NCBI GenBank assembly: GCA_003053925.1
Contig: QBKD01000001.1
Span: forward strand, 1,240,001 to 1,304,000
From: Microbacteriaceae bacterium MWH-Ta3
GTDB lineage: Bacteria > Actinomycetota > Actinomycetes > Actinomycetales > Microbacteriaceae
DNA length: 64,000 nt
Reading direction: 5' to 3'
The notes beneath the pieces were generated by a model. The model was not told the origin of the DNA, did not search any database, and worked only from the letters and a program-made list of their open reading frames with translations. This document shows positions 1 through 8,465 of this stretch, piece by piece; position 1 is the stretch's first letter, and every line of letters starts with the position of its first letter. The position numbers and the translations under genes were made by a program.

Positions 1-1073
1 GCCTGTCGTGCGGCCGTCCAACCCTTGCGTAATTCGCGAATACCGGGAATAAAGAGGACTGCGATAGCAGCAAAAATTGCCGTGTAATAGACGGGTTGCA
101 GCGAGGTTTCAGCCTGAGTCACCAGACTCGTTCCGGCGACGGCGAGGAATACCATCGCTGAACCGCCCAAAGCCTTGGGTATTCCCATTCTCGTGCCCTC
201 AAGAATCATCAGGGGAATCACGATAAGGGGCTCGAGGGCGTAGCCCTCGGGAATTGCGGCGCCGCCCCACCCGAATAGTGTGGCCCAAAAAAGCCCAAAC
301 CAGGACACGATCCCGCCCACGATAAAAATCGTGTACATCTGCTGACGTGGAGTGAGTGCCATCCGCGGCGTAATTTTGCGGAAAATCAGCGTGCCTATCA
401 AGGCGAAAGCAATCATGATCGCCAGGGACTCGGCGGTAGCAATCTCGAAAAGGAACAAGGTTCCAATGATTCCGGCCGAACCCACGCCCAGGCTCAGACG
501 TGCGGCGGCAGCCAGCAAGATGCAGACGATAATCAGCACAGGATCGTGGCCCGTGAACATGGGCGGGATTACATCACTGCCCAACTGGAAGTATCCGCTG
601 TTTTCAAGCCAAAGACGCAGCGGGATGAGTATTGCCAGCGTAATCGTGACAATCGCGGCGATGGCCCCCATGACCTTCACCCATCCTTCGCGCACAACAT
701 CGTATGCCGTCAGGCCATTTGTGACGTATAGCCCGGCCGTCAAGAGCATCGTCATTCCGCCGAAAACATCCATTGCGCCTAACGAATAGAGCGTGCCATG
801 AACAATGGCGGGCACGAGTATTCCGACGAAGAACATCCACTTTCGAGGCAAGGGCAGCACGCGTCCCACCGCGTAAATTGACGCCCAGCCGATAAAGGTC
901 AAGGCAAGCCATGCGGCGACATCGACGTAATCACCGATGAGGAGTAGATAGGCCAGGTAGCTTCCTGTTATTGCGCCGCCCGAGACCATTCGGAAGCGTT
1001 CATAGAACAGTGCGGTGATCACCATTCCGAGAATGAATGCACCACGTGCCATCTCAATGTACGGATCAAGCAC
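1..1073 (-). CDS. PgsC/CapC-like poly-gamma-glutamate synthesis membrane protein, tandem-domain, 3' end cut by window edge
   Basis: One open frame runs from a GTG at 1073 to the left edge, 357 codons with no stop. The GTG overlaps the end of pgsB by 8 bases, so the two are probably translationally coupled. The product is almost entirely hydrophobic helices. Residues about 1-160 resemble Bacillus PgsC (an early ERFRMVSGG-type turn followed by GSYLAYLL, then a second conserved part with GLTAYDVVREG), and the same plan appears again from about residue 175 (RLSLGVGSAG, later EGTRMGIPKALGG). Bacillus PgsC has about 150 residues, so this looks like two PgsC units fused. PgsC is the membrane partner of the PgsB ligase in making or exporting poly-gamma-glutamate. 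The assignment rests on residue pattern and the pgsB neighbour; the C-terminus lies outside the window. Confidence 0.75.
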   Translation of the reverse strand, partial: MLDPYIEMARGAFILGMVITALFYERFRMVSGGAITGSYLAYLLLIGDYVDVAAWLALTFIGWASIYAVGRVLPLPRKWMFFVGILVPAIVHGTLYSLGAMDVFGGMTMLLTAGLYVTNGLTAYDVVREGWVKVMGAIAAIVTITLAILIPLRLWLENSGYFQLGSDVIPPMFTGHDPVLIIVCILLAAAARLSLGVGSAGIIGTLFLFEIATAESLAIMIAFALIGTLIFRKITPRMALTPRQQMYTIFIVGGIVSWFGLFWATLFGWGGAAIPEGYALEPLIVIPLMILEGTRMGIPKALGGSAMVFLAVAGTSLVTQAETSLQPVYYTAIFAAIAVLFIPGIRELRKGWTAARQ

Positions 1074-2322
1074 GTCGCACTCCCTTCACGGGGTCCAGAA
1101 TCAATGTTTCGCCGTGTTCTTCGAGCATTGCGCGCAACGCATCGGCAGTGCCGTTGTGCACGTTTTCCAGTAATACAAGCGTGGGAATTCCTACCGAGAC
1201 GTCGGTTTCTTCGTGCAGAATTGACCCGAGTTCCGTGGGCGACGATGCCAACCAGGTGGACAATCCATAAATCGTGGCATCAGTGGAACTCGCCTCGGCA
1301 TGCCCGCGTGCTACCCAGCTGCGCAGCGTTCCTGTCACGAACGCCACTGGCGCGGCGCTTGTTCGGATGGCATGCACAAACGACAACGATCGTAGTGGGC
1401 GGTCCCAGCGATTAACAATGACGGGAATGAGGTTGGGGCTGAAATTTCGGATTCCTGAGGCATCGATGGCTTCCGCCGCAGATTGAGGGTCGTTGGCTCC
1501 GCCCAAATCGATGACGGCAAATTCGCGCGTGCGATCGGGGTATTCCGTGGGTGGCCAGATATGGATGGTCGCGGCCTCGGGCTCACGGCTGGCGGCACGC
1601 ATTCCCGCTTTCGCGTTCGCCGCAAGAACGCCGTAATGCCGGGCGACGCGCGTTGCAATGGCAATATTGACGGGATGGTGACCCAGAATTGCGGCGGCGG
1701 CTTTGGGCACCGTGACAAACTCAATGTCGATTCCCGCAGCCTCGCAATAGTGTTCATAGGCCAGGCGAATAGCCGGTTGCGTGATTGCCGTGATGATCAA
1801 GGCGGGACGCCCTACGGAATGCAGAATGTTCAGGGCAATCTCAAGTTCAGTGTGCCCCTCTTCTTCGAGGTGGTCCAGTCGAATCGTCGGAATAACGACA
1901 ACATCCGCCTTGACTAACTGATTTTGCACGAGATCGATGAGTGCAGGCGTGACCGCCATGCATTCAAAAACGGAAATCTCGGCGTCTTGCTGTGATGCGC
2001 GAAGAATCGCATCCCGAATCTCGGGTGTTCCATTTACGCCAATACGTACGGTTTCATGTTCGTTGCCGTGCGTGTCGAGTTCGACGGCAATTGTGCCCGT
2101 GATCTTTCCATAGGTGCGAAATCCGCCGCCTGTGAGGGCCGCGTGAATCAAGCGAACTGTTCCTGATTTGCCCCGTGAGCCGGTCACGAGAATTCGATGG
2201 GGTAGTCGCGCCCGTGCCCGGGTCACGCGCACACTGCGGGTGATGACCAAGATTCCGTAGATTACAACTCCGGCGAGCGAGGCCCAGCCGGGGCCCCACA
2301 GGGCGATGTCGAAGGTATTCAT
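1066..2322 (-). CDS. pgsB: Poly-gamma-glutamate synthase PgsB/CapB
   Basis: 418 residues. PgsB is a membrane-anchored amide ligase of the Mur-ligase type that joins glutamates through the gamma carboxyl using ATP. An N-terminal membrane helix (about residues 8-28) is followed by a P-loop GSRGKSGT (about 48-55) and the conserved stretch SVFECMAVTP (about 117-126) that marks the CapB/PgsB family. The ATG at 2322 is preceded by an AAGGA-type ribosome binding site. It overlaps the PgsC-like gene downstream, as expected of a pgsBC operon; a PgsA-like gene, if present, would lie beyond the left edge. The product may be a capsule or released polymer; the sequence cannot tell which. Confidence 0.85.
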   Translation of the reverse strand: MNTFDIALWGPGWASLAGVVIYGILVITRSVRVTRARARLPHRILVTGSRGKSGTVRLIHAALTGGGFRTYGKITGTIAVELDTHGNEHETVRIGVNGTPEIRDAILRASQQDAEISVFECMAVTPALIDLVQNQLVKADVVVIPTIRLDHLEEEGHTELEIALNILHSVGRPALIITAITQPAIRLAYEHYCEAAGIDIEFVTVPKAAAAILGHHPVNIAIATRVARHYGVLAANAKAGMRAASREPEAATIHIWPPTEYPDRTREFAVIDLGGANDPQSAAEAIDASGIRNFSPNLIPVIVNRWDRPLRSLSFVHAIRTSAAPVAFVTGTLRSWVARGHAEASSTDATIYGLSTWLASSPTELGSILHEETDVSVGIPTLVLLENVHNGTADALRAMLEEHGETLILDPVKGVRRA

Positions 2323-2346
2323 GGGGGTCCTTGGGGAAGGGGTGCG

Positions 2347-2832
2347 TTAGTGGGGAAGATGCGCCTCGATCAACGACACAATCGCTGAATCGTCGGGCTG
2401 TGTGGTGGGGCGGAATCGATGTACTTCGCCATTGGGCAGCACGAGGAATTTCTCAAAGTTCCACGCGACTCGGCCGGCGATTCCCAAAGAGTCGGGGTGC
2501 TGTGTGAGTTCCGCATACAGTGGGTGGCGATTTTTGCCATTGACTTTGATCTTGTCGAACATGGGGAACGTCACACCCCAGGTGCGCGAGCAGTATTCGC
2601 CGATTGCGTCGTTGCTTCCCAGTTCTTGCAGGAACTGGTTTGACGGGAATCCCAAGACCGTGAAACCCCGATCGGCATACTTTGTGTGAAGTTCTTCCAG
2701 CTTTTGGTACTGAGGCGCCAGGCCGCATCGCGACGCCACATTCACGATCAATATGACTTTGCCGCGGTATTGCTCCAGTGTGGTGGTCTCGCCAGCGAGG
2801 GTCACAACGTCAATCCCGTAAAGGTTGCTCAT
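2347..2832 (-). CDS. Glutathione peroxidase family protein (thiol peroxidase)
   Basis: 161 residues, normal for bacterial Gpx. Family motifs are present in order: NVASRCGLAPQY with the peroxidatic Cys near residue 36, GFPSNQF near 80, and WNFEKFLV near 123. The peroxidatic residue is Cys, not selenocysteine. The resolving-Cys position usual in thioredoxin-dependent Gpx (FPMF.KI..NG) carries no Cys, so the reductant is uncertain. The enzyme reduces hydrogen peroxide or organic peroxides in the cytoplasm. The promoter is leaderless in form (TAGGCT, six bases, ATG). The gene lies in the same direction as pgsB but has its own promoter. Confidence 0.85.
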   Translation of the reverse strand: MSNLYGIDVVTLAGETTTLEQYRGKVILIVNVASRCGLAPQYQKLEELHTKYADRGFTVLGFPSNQFLQELGSNDAIGEYCSRTWGVTFPMFDKIKVNGKNRHPLYAELTQHPDSLGIAGRVAWNFEKFLVLPNGEVHRFRPTTQPDDSAIVSLIEAHLPH

Positions 2833-2844
2833 ATCGGTAGCCTA
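2833..2844 (-). promoter_or_regulatory. Leaderless-type promoter of the glutathione peroxidase gene
   Basis: On the minus strand TAGGCT is followed by exactly six bases and then the ATG. No Shine-Dalgarno sequence fits between, so transcription probably starts at the A of the start codon. No convincing -35 box is seen. Confidence 0.55.
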
Positions 2845-2896
2845 TTGCGTTTCCGTCCCACCCCGCAGCACCTGGCGTGGAAACCGCGTGTATTCG

Positions 2897-3859
2897 TCAC
2901 TCCATTCGTGCGGGTGGCACCAGATCCGCGTCAACGACTCGGCCCGTTCGCGCAGTCTGCGCCAGGACAACTCCCGCCAGAACGAGTGCGGCACCAACAA
3001 GTTGCACGGTGTTGAGTGATTCGCCCAACAGCAGATAGGCCACAAGGAAGGCAAACAGAACTTCGCTGGTGGCAATGATTCCGGCGCGTGTCGATTTCAG
3101 ATATTTGATTGCGGTGAGGCTCAGCGTGAATGACAGGAATGTTCCCAACACGATGTTCGACAACATGGGCAGCCACACGGGCAACTGCGGTCCGTTCACA
3201 TCGCCCGTCACGGGAATCATGTCGAGGAACACCGCCGGGTCTACGGTCCACCATCCCGAGAGGAACGACCAGAAAATCGAGGCGACCAACATCGACCAAA
3301 ATCCCACGGCCAACGGGTGCAGCCTAGAGGTCTGGCGTTCGCCCATGACGTAATAGAAGGTCAGGCTCGCAGCCGCAGCGAAGGCCCACAGCACACCGAC
3401 AAATTCCAACTCGCTGGCCCAAATCTGCGCGACGATCGCGAGCCCTACCAACACGAGGACGATTGCCGTCCACAATCGAGACTTGACGTCTTCTTTATAG
3501 AAGACAAAAGCAATCACAGCGATCGCGGGCACGGCGGTGTATTCCAGCAAGAGCGCAATTCCGACGGGCAAAATCTGCACGGCGAACGCATAGGTTGCTT
3601 GCAACATTCCCACACCGACCACGCCCATCAAGGCGAGTGGCAGCCACCGCGCCCGGGCAATGCGGAAGCCTCGACGATCTACCACCGCAAGGGCGATACC
3701 CATCAGGATTGCGGTTCCCGTCACGCGATACTGCGTGATCTGGAATCCGGTGAATCCCGCGCCATCCATCAACAATTTAATGACAACGCCGTTGGCGCCG
3801 AATAGCAATGCCGCGCTCAGGCCAATCACATAGCCCAGCGCGGGAGAGCGCCGCGTCAT
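2897..3859 (-). CDS. EamA-type drug/metabolite exporter (DMT superfamily)
   Basis: 320 residues predicted as ten membrane helices in two five-helix halves, the EamA/RhtA plan. Characteristic pieces are ALLFGANGVVIKLL at the start, LEYTAVPAIAVIAFVF before the middle, and SEVLFAFLVAYLLLGE in the second half. Family members export amino acids or other small metabolites; the substrate here is unknown. The ATG at 3859 forms an ATGA overlap with the stop of the upstream aldo/keto reductase gene and is preferred over an ATG four codons earlier (3871). Coupling to the reductase suggests the two act together or are simply co-expressed. Confidence 0.85.
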   Translation of the reverse strand: MTRRSPALGYVIGLSAALLFGANGVVIKLLMDGAGFTGFQITQYRVTGTAILMGIALAVVDRRGFRIARARWLPLALMGVVGVGMLQATYAFAVQILPVGIALLLEYTAVPAIAVIAFVFYKEDVKSRLWTAIVLVLVGLAIVAQIWASELEFVGVLWAFAAAASLTFYYVMGERQTSRLHPLAVGFWSMLVASIFWSFLSGWWTVDPAVFLDMIPVTGDVNGPQLPVWLPMLSNIVLGTFLSFTLSLTAIKYLKSTRAGIIATSEVLFAFLVAYLLLGESLNTVQLVGAALVLAGVVLAQTARTGRVVDADLVPPARME

Positions 3860-4872
3860 TCGGTGAGCCACTTATCGACAAGACCGTGGATGGCATGAGG
3901 CTCGATAGCCGCAAGTTCCTCGGCCGTCAGCGGCGCGGCCAGCGCGGCATCGAGGTTTGCATCCAGTTGTGCAACGCTGCTGGCACCGATTAACGAGCTG
4001 GTGACTTCGGGGTGCCGAAGTGTCCAGGTGATGGCCAACTGTGCAAGGCTCTGCCCGCGACTCTCTGCAATGTCGTTCAGGGCGTGTGCGTGGGCGAGGT
4101 ACTCGGGGCTGACGACCGAATCGTCCAGCCAGTGAGTCAAGCGAATGCGTGAATCGTCGGGAATTCCGCGCAAATAGCGGTCGGTTGCAAGTCCCTGCGC
4201 CAGCGGCGAGTACACAATGCTGCCGATGCGGTTGTCGCGCAGCACGTCCAGCAGTCCGTCTTCCAGGCGCCGGTCAAAGAAGTTGTATCGAGGCTGGTGA
4301 ATCAGCAGCGGCACGCCCATGTCCGTGAGGATTTCGAGGGCTTCGGTTGTTTGCGCGGCATCGTAGTTCGATAAACCTATGTACAGCGCGCGACCACTGT
4401 CCAGCGCTGTCACCAGGGCACCCATGGTCTCTTCCATCGGCGTGTTCGGGTCGGGGCGGTGGGAATAGAAGATATCGACGTAGTCCAGACCCAGGCGCTT
4501 CAAGCTTTGATCGAGGCTCGCCAGAACGTATTTGCGCGATCCCCATTCGCCGTAGGGCCCGGGCCACATGTCGAAGCCCGCCTTCGAGGAAATGATCATC
4601 TCGTCGCGGTAGGAACCAAAGTCTTGGCGCAGGATCTCGCCGAAGTTCTTCTCGGCACTTCCCGGAGGCGGCCCGTAGTTGTTCGCCAGATCAAAGTGCG
4701 TGACACCGCGGTCGAATGCTCGGCGCACAATCGCGCGCTGCGTCTCGAAATCGCGGTCATCGCCAAAGTTGTTCCACAGTCCCAGCGACACCTTCGGAAG
4801 TAACAAACCGCTGTGTCCGCAGCGGACATAGGGCATCGAGGAATAGCGGTCATCGGCAGCGGTGTACGACAT
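3856..4872 (-). CDS. Aldo/keto reductase, L-glyceraldehyde-3-phosphate reductase (YghZ/Gpr) type
   Basis: 338 residues from the ATG at 4872; the frame stays open 60 codons further upstream, but that part would run into msrA on the other strand and has no family resemblance. The (beta/alpha)8 aldo/keto reductase pattern is clear: LGLWNNFGDD near the start, FDLANNYGPPPGSAE with the catalytic Asp and Tyr, SSKAG with the catalytic Lys, YSHRPDPNTP with the catalytic His, IGLSNY, and a C-terminal SSLIGASSVAQL cofactor-binding part. These match the YghZ group, which reduces glyceraldehyde phosphate or methylglyoxal with NADPH. It is divergent from msrA with only 35 bases between the start codons. 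Confidence 0.88.
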   Translation of the reverse strand: MSYTAADDRYSSMPYVRCGHSGLLLPKVSLGLWNNFGDDRDFETQRAIVRRAFDRGVTHFDLANNYGPPPGSAEKNFGEILRQDFGSYRDEMIISSKAGFDMWPGPYGEWGSRKYVLASLDQSLKRLGLDYVDIFYSHRPDPNTPMEETMGALVTALDSGRALYIGLSNYDAAQTTEALEILTDMGVPLLIHQPRYNFFDRRLEDGLLDVLRDNRIGSIVYSPLAQGLATDRYLRGIPDDSRIRLTHWLDDSVVSPEYLAHAHALNDIAESRGQSLAQLAITWTLRHPEVTSSLIGASSVAQLDANLDAALAAPLTAEELAAIEPHAIHGLVDKWLTE

Positions 4873-4895
4873 GCTTCCAGCGTAGCGCTCGGGCG

Positions 4896-4907
4896 TATGC
4901 TGACGGC
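4896..4907 (+). promoter_or_regulatory. Leaderless-type promoter of msrA
   Basis: TATGCT at 4896-4901 is six bases before the msrA ATG. There is no ribosome binding site. The site lies in the 35-base gap shared with the divergent aldo/keto reductase, so the two promoters must overlap. Confidence 0.5.
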
Positions 4908-5432
4908 ATGCAAACCTTTGTTTTGGGCGGCGGTTGTTTCTGGTGTTTAGACGCGGCGTATCGCGTCTTGAACGGAGTGCACGACGTGGTGTCGGGGTAC
5001 AGTGGCGGGCGCCGCGAGAACCCCACCTATGAGCAGGTCTGCACGGGTGCAACGGGTCATGCCGAGGTTGTCGCTGTGACTTTCGACGAAACGGTGATCC
5101 CCGCCGACGTCATCCTTGACGCCTTTTTCACCATGCACGATCCGCGGCAACTGAACCGGCAGGGCAACGATGTGGGAACGCAGTATCGTTCGGCGATGTT
5201 CCCCGTCGATGCGTCACAGCGGGAACTTTTCGAGGCCGCGATTGCGCGCGCGAACGAGTCATGGGGCGGCGGTGTGGTGACAACCCTCGAAGAAGGACAC
5301 ACCTTCTATCCCGCCGAGGACTACCACCAAGACTTTTTTGCCAAGAATCCCGGTCAGGGATATTGCCTCGCTGTTGCTGTGCCCAAGGTGTCTAAGGTGA
5401 GGGCTGGTTTCGCGCAGTATCTTCGCCCGTAG
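4908..5432 (+). CDS. msrA: Peptide methionine-(S)-S-oxide reductase MsrA
   Basis: 174 residues, typical length. It reduces methionine-S-sulfoxide in proteins using thioredoxin. The catalytic motif GCFWC is at residues 9-13, with the sulfenate-forming Cys at 10; YSGGRRENPTYEQVC and TGHAEVVAV follow, then the HDPRQLNRQGNDVGTQYRS block that lines the substrate pocket. A second Cys near residue 161 (GQGYC) is the likely resolving Cys. The ATG at 4908 is chosen because the family motif begins nine codons later; the frame extends upstream to 4716 only antisense to the reductase gene. The 3' end overlaps the convergent small membrane protein gene by about 40 bases. Confidence 0.93.
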   Translation: MQTFVLGGGCFWCLDAAYRVLNGVHDVVSGYSGGRRENPTYEQVCTGATGHAEVVAVTFDETVIPADVILDAFFTMHDPRQLNRQGNDVGTQYRSAMFPVDASQRELFEAAIARANESWGGGVVTTLEEGHTFYPAEDYHQDFFAKNPGQGYCLAVAVPKVSKVRAGFAQYLRP

Positions 5433-5688
5433 GGCCGTCGAATTCCGGTGCGTAATCGACCGGCTTGAGCGCTTCTTGAGTCTGCGGTGGCACGCCTAAC
5501 AGCGATGATTGGACGGCCATTGCGCTGGATATTGGGCGGGCAATTTTGCGGAGCGCCTCTGTGCGGTTGCGACTCAACAGCGCTTTCACGACACGAATAA
5601 GGACGACCGTGAAGAAAATCAGCGCGACCCCAATGGGGATGAAGGACGGCAAGGCTGCGAGAGCGTCGCCCCAATCTTGTGAGTTCAT
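5392..5688 (-). CDS. Small single-pass membrane protein of unknown function
   Basis: 98 residues from the ATG at 5688, which has a good AAAGGTGA ribosome binding site five bases upstream; this is preferred over the longer frame from 5763. A short acidic N-terminus is followed by one membrane helix (about residues 13-35, IPIGVALIFFTVVLIRVV) and a soluble tail that is basic just after the membrane and acidic at the end. I do not recognise the family. It is convergent with msrA and the last 40 bases of the two genes overlap, so each transcript is antisense to the other's end. Confidence 0.7.
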   Translation of the reverse strand: MNSQDWGDALAALPSFIPIGVALIFFTVVLIRVVKALLSRNRTEALRKIARPISSAMAVQSSLLGVPPQTQEALKPVDYAPEFDGPTGEDTARNQPSP

Positions 5689-5870
5689 GCCGTCACCTTT
5701 CGCTGAGAAATAATACGAATTGTTCTCCACACTATGAGCCGGGCGCGTTGTTGTCCACAACATTCATGGCCGTTTCTTGATGCCATCCGCATCACCCGCA
5801 CACTAATTCGTGGGTGCCGGGCGTAAGCGGCGCGATGGCTCGGCACCCGCCAATCATCGAAAGGATCGAC

Positions 5871-6290
5871 ATGAGCGACACCATCTGCATTACGGGCCTA
5901 ATCGCCACGACACCCCGACACGTTGTCACCAGTGAGGGCTTGCCCATCACGAGTTTCCGGCTTGCGTCGTCCCAACGACGTTTCGACCGCGCGACCGAAA
6001 AGTGGGTTGACGTGGACACCAACTGGTACACCGTGACCGCATTCCGTCAATTGGCGGTCAACGGGGTGGCCTCGTTGAACAAGGGCGAACGCGTGATGGT
6101 CTCGGGACGACTGCGCATTCGCGATTGGCAGACCGACGACCGATCGGGAACGTCCATCGAGATTGAGGCAGAGACCCTGGGGCATGACCTGTTTTGGGGA
6201 ACCTCGCAGTTTGAGAAGTCTGCGGTGCAGCAGTCCGACGGCGCTCAGCACGGCGGAGACCGCCCCCTCGATGACGCAGGTACTATCTAA
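5871..6290 (+). CDS. Single-stranded DNA-binding protein (OB fold)
   Basis: 139 residues. The start at 5871 follows GAAAGGA six bases upstream; earlier codons in the frame are not family-like. The OB-fold pattern of bacterial SSB is visible: ICITGLIATTPRHV, ITSFRLASSQRRFD, WYTVTAFRQLAVNGVASLNKGERVMVSGRLRIRDW, then IEAETLGHDLFWG. The acidic C-terminal tip of replicative SSB (DDxxF) is not well matched: the tail ends DRPLDDAGTI. It is therefore more likely an accessory SSB paralogue, as many actinobacteria have, than the replicative copy next to rpsF. Confidence 0.8.
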   Translation: MSDTICITGLIATTPRHVVTSEGLPITSFRLASSQRRFDRATEKWVDVDTNWYTVTAFRQLAVNGVASLNKGERVMVSGRLRIRDWQTDDRSGTSIEIEAETLGHDLFWGTSQFEKSAVQQSDGAQHGGDRPLDDAGTI

Positions 6291-6325
6291 ATGGCGTCAT
6301 AAAAATTCTCGCGAAGGGCCGATTC

Positions 6326-6778
6326 ATGAAATTCCGCACACGGATGTGGGCACTGTCCACGGCACTGGTGATTGCACTTGCTGGCTGTGCCGGTACGGCA
6401 GAACCCGTGGAGACGCCGTCGGCGACAGAATCGGCTCTTCCCGAAGTTGCGCCCACCTATTTCCCCGAGGGCTCGGCTAACCAAAACAAGGCATATTTTG
6501 ACTGGGTGATGATGAAGCACATCACCGAACAGCCGAAGGCCACCCACCTGACCATCGTCGACGCACTGGTTGCAGGCGGGTTCAATAAGAAGGCAATGGA
6601 AGTTACGCCGTCGAAGTCGGGAACAGGTAAGCCCGCGGACGCCATCATTGTGTCCGTCAAAATCAAGAAACTGTGCCTTGTGGGTCAGCGAATGCTGGAC
6701 GGCACCTACTATTCGTCGGTCGAACGCGTACTGGCAACCGGCAAGTGCCTGGTGGGGGAGACCGAGCCGATAAACTAA
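6326..6778 (+). CDS. Putative secreted lipoprotein
   Basis: 150 residues. A basic n-region (MKFRTRMW), hydrophobic core and lipobox LAGC (Cys near residue 21) indicate a lipoprotein anchored to the outer face of the membrane. A Ser/Thr/Glu/Pro linker follows, then a small domain of about 105 residues containing two Cys (KLCLVG, TGKCLVG) that could form a disulfide. The ribosome binding site GAAGGG precedes the ATG. It resembles small conserved lipoproteins I associate with this position next to ettA in Microbacteriaceae, but I cannot name a function. The stop is only four bases from the ettA start. Confidence 0.75.
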   Translation: MKFRTRMWALSTALVIALAGCAGTAEPVETPSATESALPEVAPTYFPEGSANQNKAYFDWVMMKHITEQPKATHLTIVDALVAGGFNKKAMEVTPSKSGTGKPADAIIVSVKIKKLCLVGQRMLDGTYYSSVERVLATGKCLVGETEPIN

Positions 6779-6782
6779 CCGC
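6771..6782 (+). promoter_or_regulatory. Leaderless-type promoter of ettA
   Basis: TAAACT at 6771-6776 overlaps the stop codon region of the lipoprotein gene and lies exactly six bases before the ettA ATG. There is no Shine-Dalgarno sequence. Confidence 0.5.
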
Positions 6783-8465
6783 ATGGCGGAGTTTATTTAT
6801 ACGATGATTCGCGCCCGCAAAACTGTGGGCGACAAACTGATTCTTGACGACGTAACGATGTCGTTCTTCCCTGGTGCGAAGATCGGTATGGTCGGCCCCA
6901 ACGGCGCCGGTAAGTCGACGATCCTCAAGATCATGGCGGGTCTCGACACTCCGTCGAACGGTGACGCCACGCTGAGCGCCGGCTACACCGTGGGAATTCT
7001 GATGCAGGAACCCAAGTTGGATGAAACCCGCACGGTTCTGGAAAACGTGCAGGATGGCGTGCGTGAAATGCACGACAAGATCACGCGCTTCAACGAGATT
7101 TCGGCTTTGATGGCCGACCCCGACGCCGACTTTGACGCGCTTCTGGCCGAGATGGGCGAACTGCAGGAACAGATCGACCACGCCGATGCCTGGGATTTGG
7201 ATTCACAGCTGGAACAGGCGATGGACGCCTTGCGGTGCCCGCCGTCCGACGCTCAAATCGAGCACCTGTCGGGTGGTGAAAAGCGCCGCGTCGCGTTGTG
7301 CAAGTTGCTGTTGGAGAAGCCCGACCTGCTTCTGCTGGACGAGCCCACCAACCACCTCGACGCCGAGAGCGTCCTGTGGCTCGAGCAGCACCTGGCCAAG
7401 TACCCCGGTGCCGTTATTGCGATCACCCACGACCGGTACTTCCTCGACCACGTTGCGCAGTGGATCGCGGAAGTTGACCGCGGACGCCTGTACCCCTACG
7501 AGGGTAACTACTCGACCTACCTCGAGAAGAAGGCCGAGCGCCTAGAGATTGCGGGCAAGAAGGATCAGAAGCTGGCCAAGCGCCTGGCCGAGGAACTGGA
7601 ATGGGTGCGGTCGAACGCCAAGGGTCGTCAGGCTAAGTCCAAGGCTCGTTTGGCCCGATACGAAGAGATGGCGGCCGAAGCAGAGCGCACGCGCAAGCTG
7701 GACTTCGAAGAAATTCAGATTCCGCCGGGACCCCGCTTGGGTCAGGTTGTGCTGGAGGTCTCGAAGTTGAAGAAGGGCTTCGGCGACCGCGTACTGATCG
7801 ACGACCTGTCGTTCTCGTTGCCCCGTAACGGAATCGTGGGAATCATCGGTCCTAACGGTGTTGGTAAGTCCACACTGTTCAAGACCATCGTGGGACTCGA
7901 GCCCGCCGATGGTGGAACGGTCAAGATCGGCGAGACCGTCAAGATTTCATATGTCGACCAGGGCCGTTCGGGAATCGATCCCGAAAAGAACGTGTGGGAG
8001 GTCGTATCCGACGGGCTGGATTACATTCAGGTTGGAAACGTGGAAATCCCGTCGCGCGCCTATGTGTCGTCGTTTGGATTCAAGGGCCCCGACCAACAAA
8101 AGAAGTCTGGTGTGCTGTCGGGCGGTGAGCGCAACCGTTTGAACCTCGCGCTGACTCTGAAGCAGGGGGGAAACCTATTGCTTCTTGACGAACCGACGAA
8201 CGACCTCGATGTCGAAACGCTGTCGTCGCTGGAAAACGCACTGCTTGATTTCCCCGGTTGCGCCGTGGTCATCACTCACGACCGGTGGTTCCTCGACCGC
8301 ATCGCGACGCACATTTTGGCGTACGAGGGCGACGAGGAAAACCCCTCGAAGTGGTACTGGTTCGAAGGAAACTTTGAATCGTACGAAGAGAACAAGGTGT
8401 CGCGCCTTGGTGCCGATGCTGCGAAGCCTCATCGTTCGACGTATCGCAAGCTGACGCGCGACTAG
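6783..8465 (+). CDS. ettA: Energy-dependent translational throttle protein EttA (ABC-F)
   Basis: 560 residues, the EttA length. It is a soluble twin-ATPase of the ABC-F class that binds the ribosomal E site and gates the first elongation step according to ADP/ATP ratio. Walker A motifs GPNGAGKST (38-46) and GPNGVGKST (about 356-364), signature motifs LSGGEKRR (about 162) and LSGGERNR (about 445), and Walker B stretches LLLLDEPTNHLD and LLLLDEPTNDLD are all intact. Between the domains lies the interdomain linker, rich in Lys, Arg and Glu, and an arm insert in the first domain (residues about 95-135). There are no membrane helices. The next gene begins inside its stop codon (TAGTG). Confidence 0.95.
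   Translation: MAEFIYTMIRARKTVGDKLILDDVTMSFFPGAKIGMVGPNGAGKSTILKIMAGLDTPSNGDATLSAGYTVGILMQEPKLDETRTVLENVQDGVREMHDKITRFNEISALMADPDADFDALLAEMGELQEQIDHADAWDLDSQLEQAMDALRCPPSDAQIEHLSGGEKRRVALCKLLLEKPDLLLLDEPTNHLDAESVLWLEQHLAKYPGAVIAITHDRYFLDHVAQWIAEVDRGRLYPYEGNYSTYLEKKAERLEIAGKKDQKLAKRLAEELEWVRSNAKGRQAKSKARLARYEEMAAEAERTRKLDFEEIQIPPGPRLGQVVLEVSKLKKGFGDRVLIDDLSFSLPRNGIVGIIGPNGVGKSTLFKTIVGLEPADGGTVKIGETVKISYVDQGRSGIDPEKNVWEVVSDGLDYIQVGNVEIPSRAYVSSFGFKGPDQQKKSGVLSGGERNRLNLALTLKQGGNLLLLDEPTNDLDVETLSSLENALLDFPGCAVVITHDRWFLDRIATHILAYEGDEENPSKWYWFEGNFESYEENKVSRLGADAAKPHRSTYRKLTRD

Noticed and set aside
352-912. Short frames on both strands in the first kilobase
   Set aside because: They are shadows of the PgsC-like frame, which is open from 1073 to the left edge and continuous with the pgsB operon.
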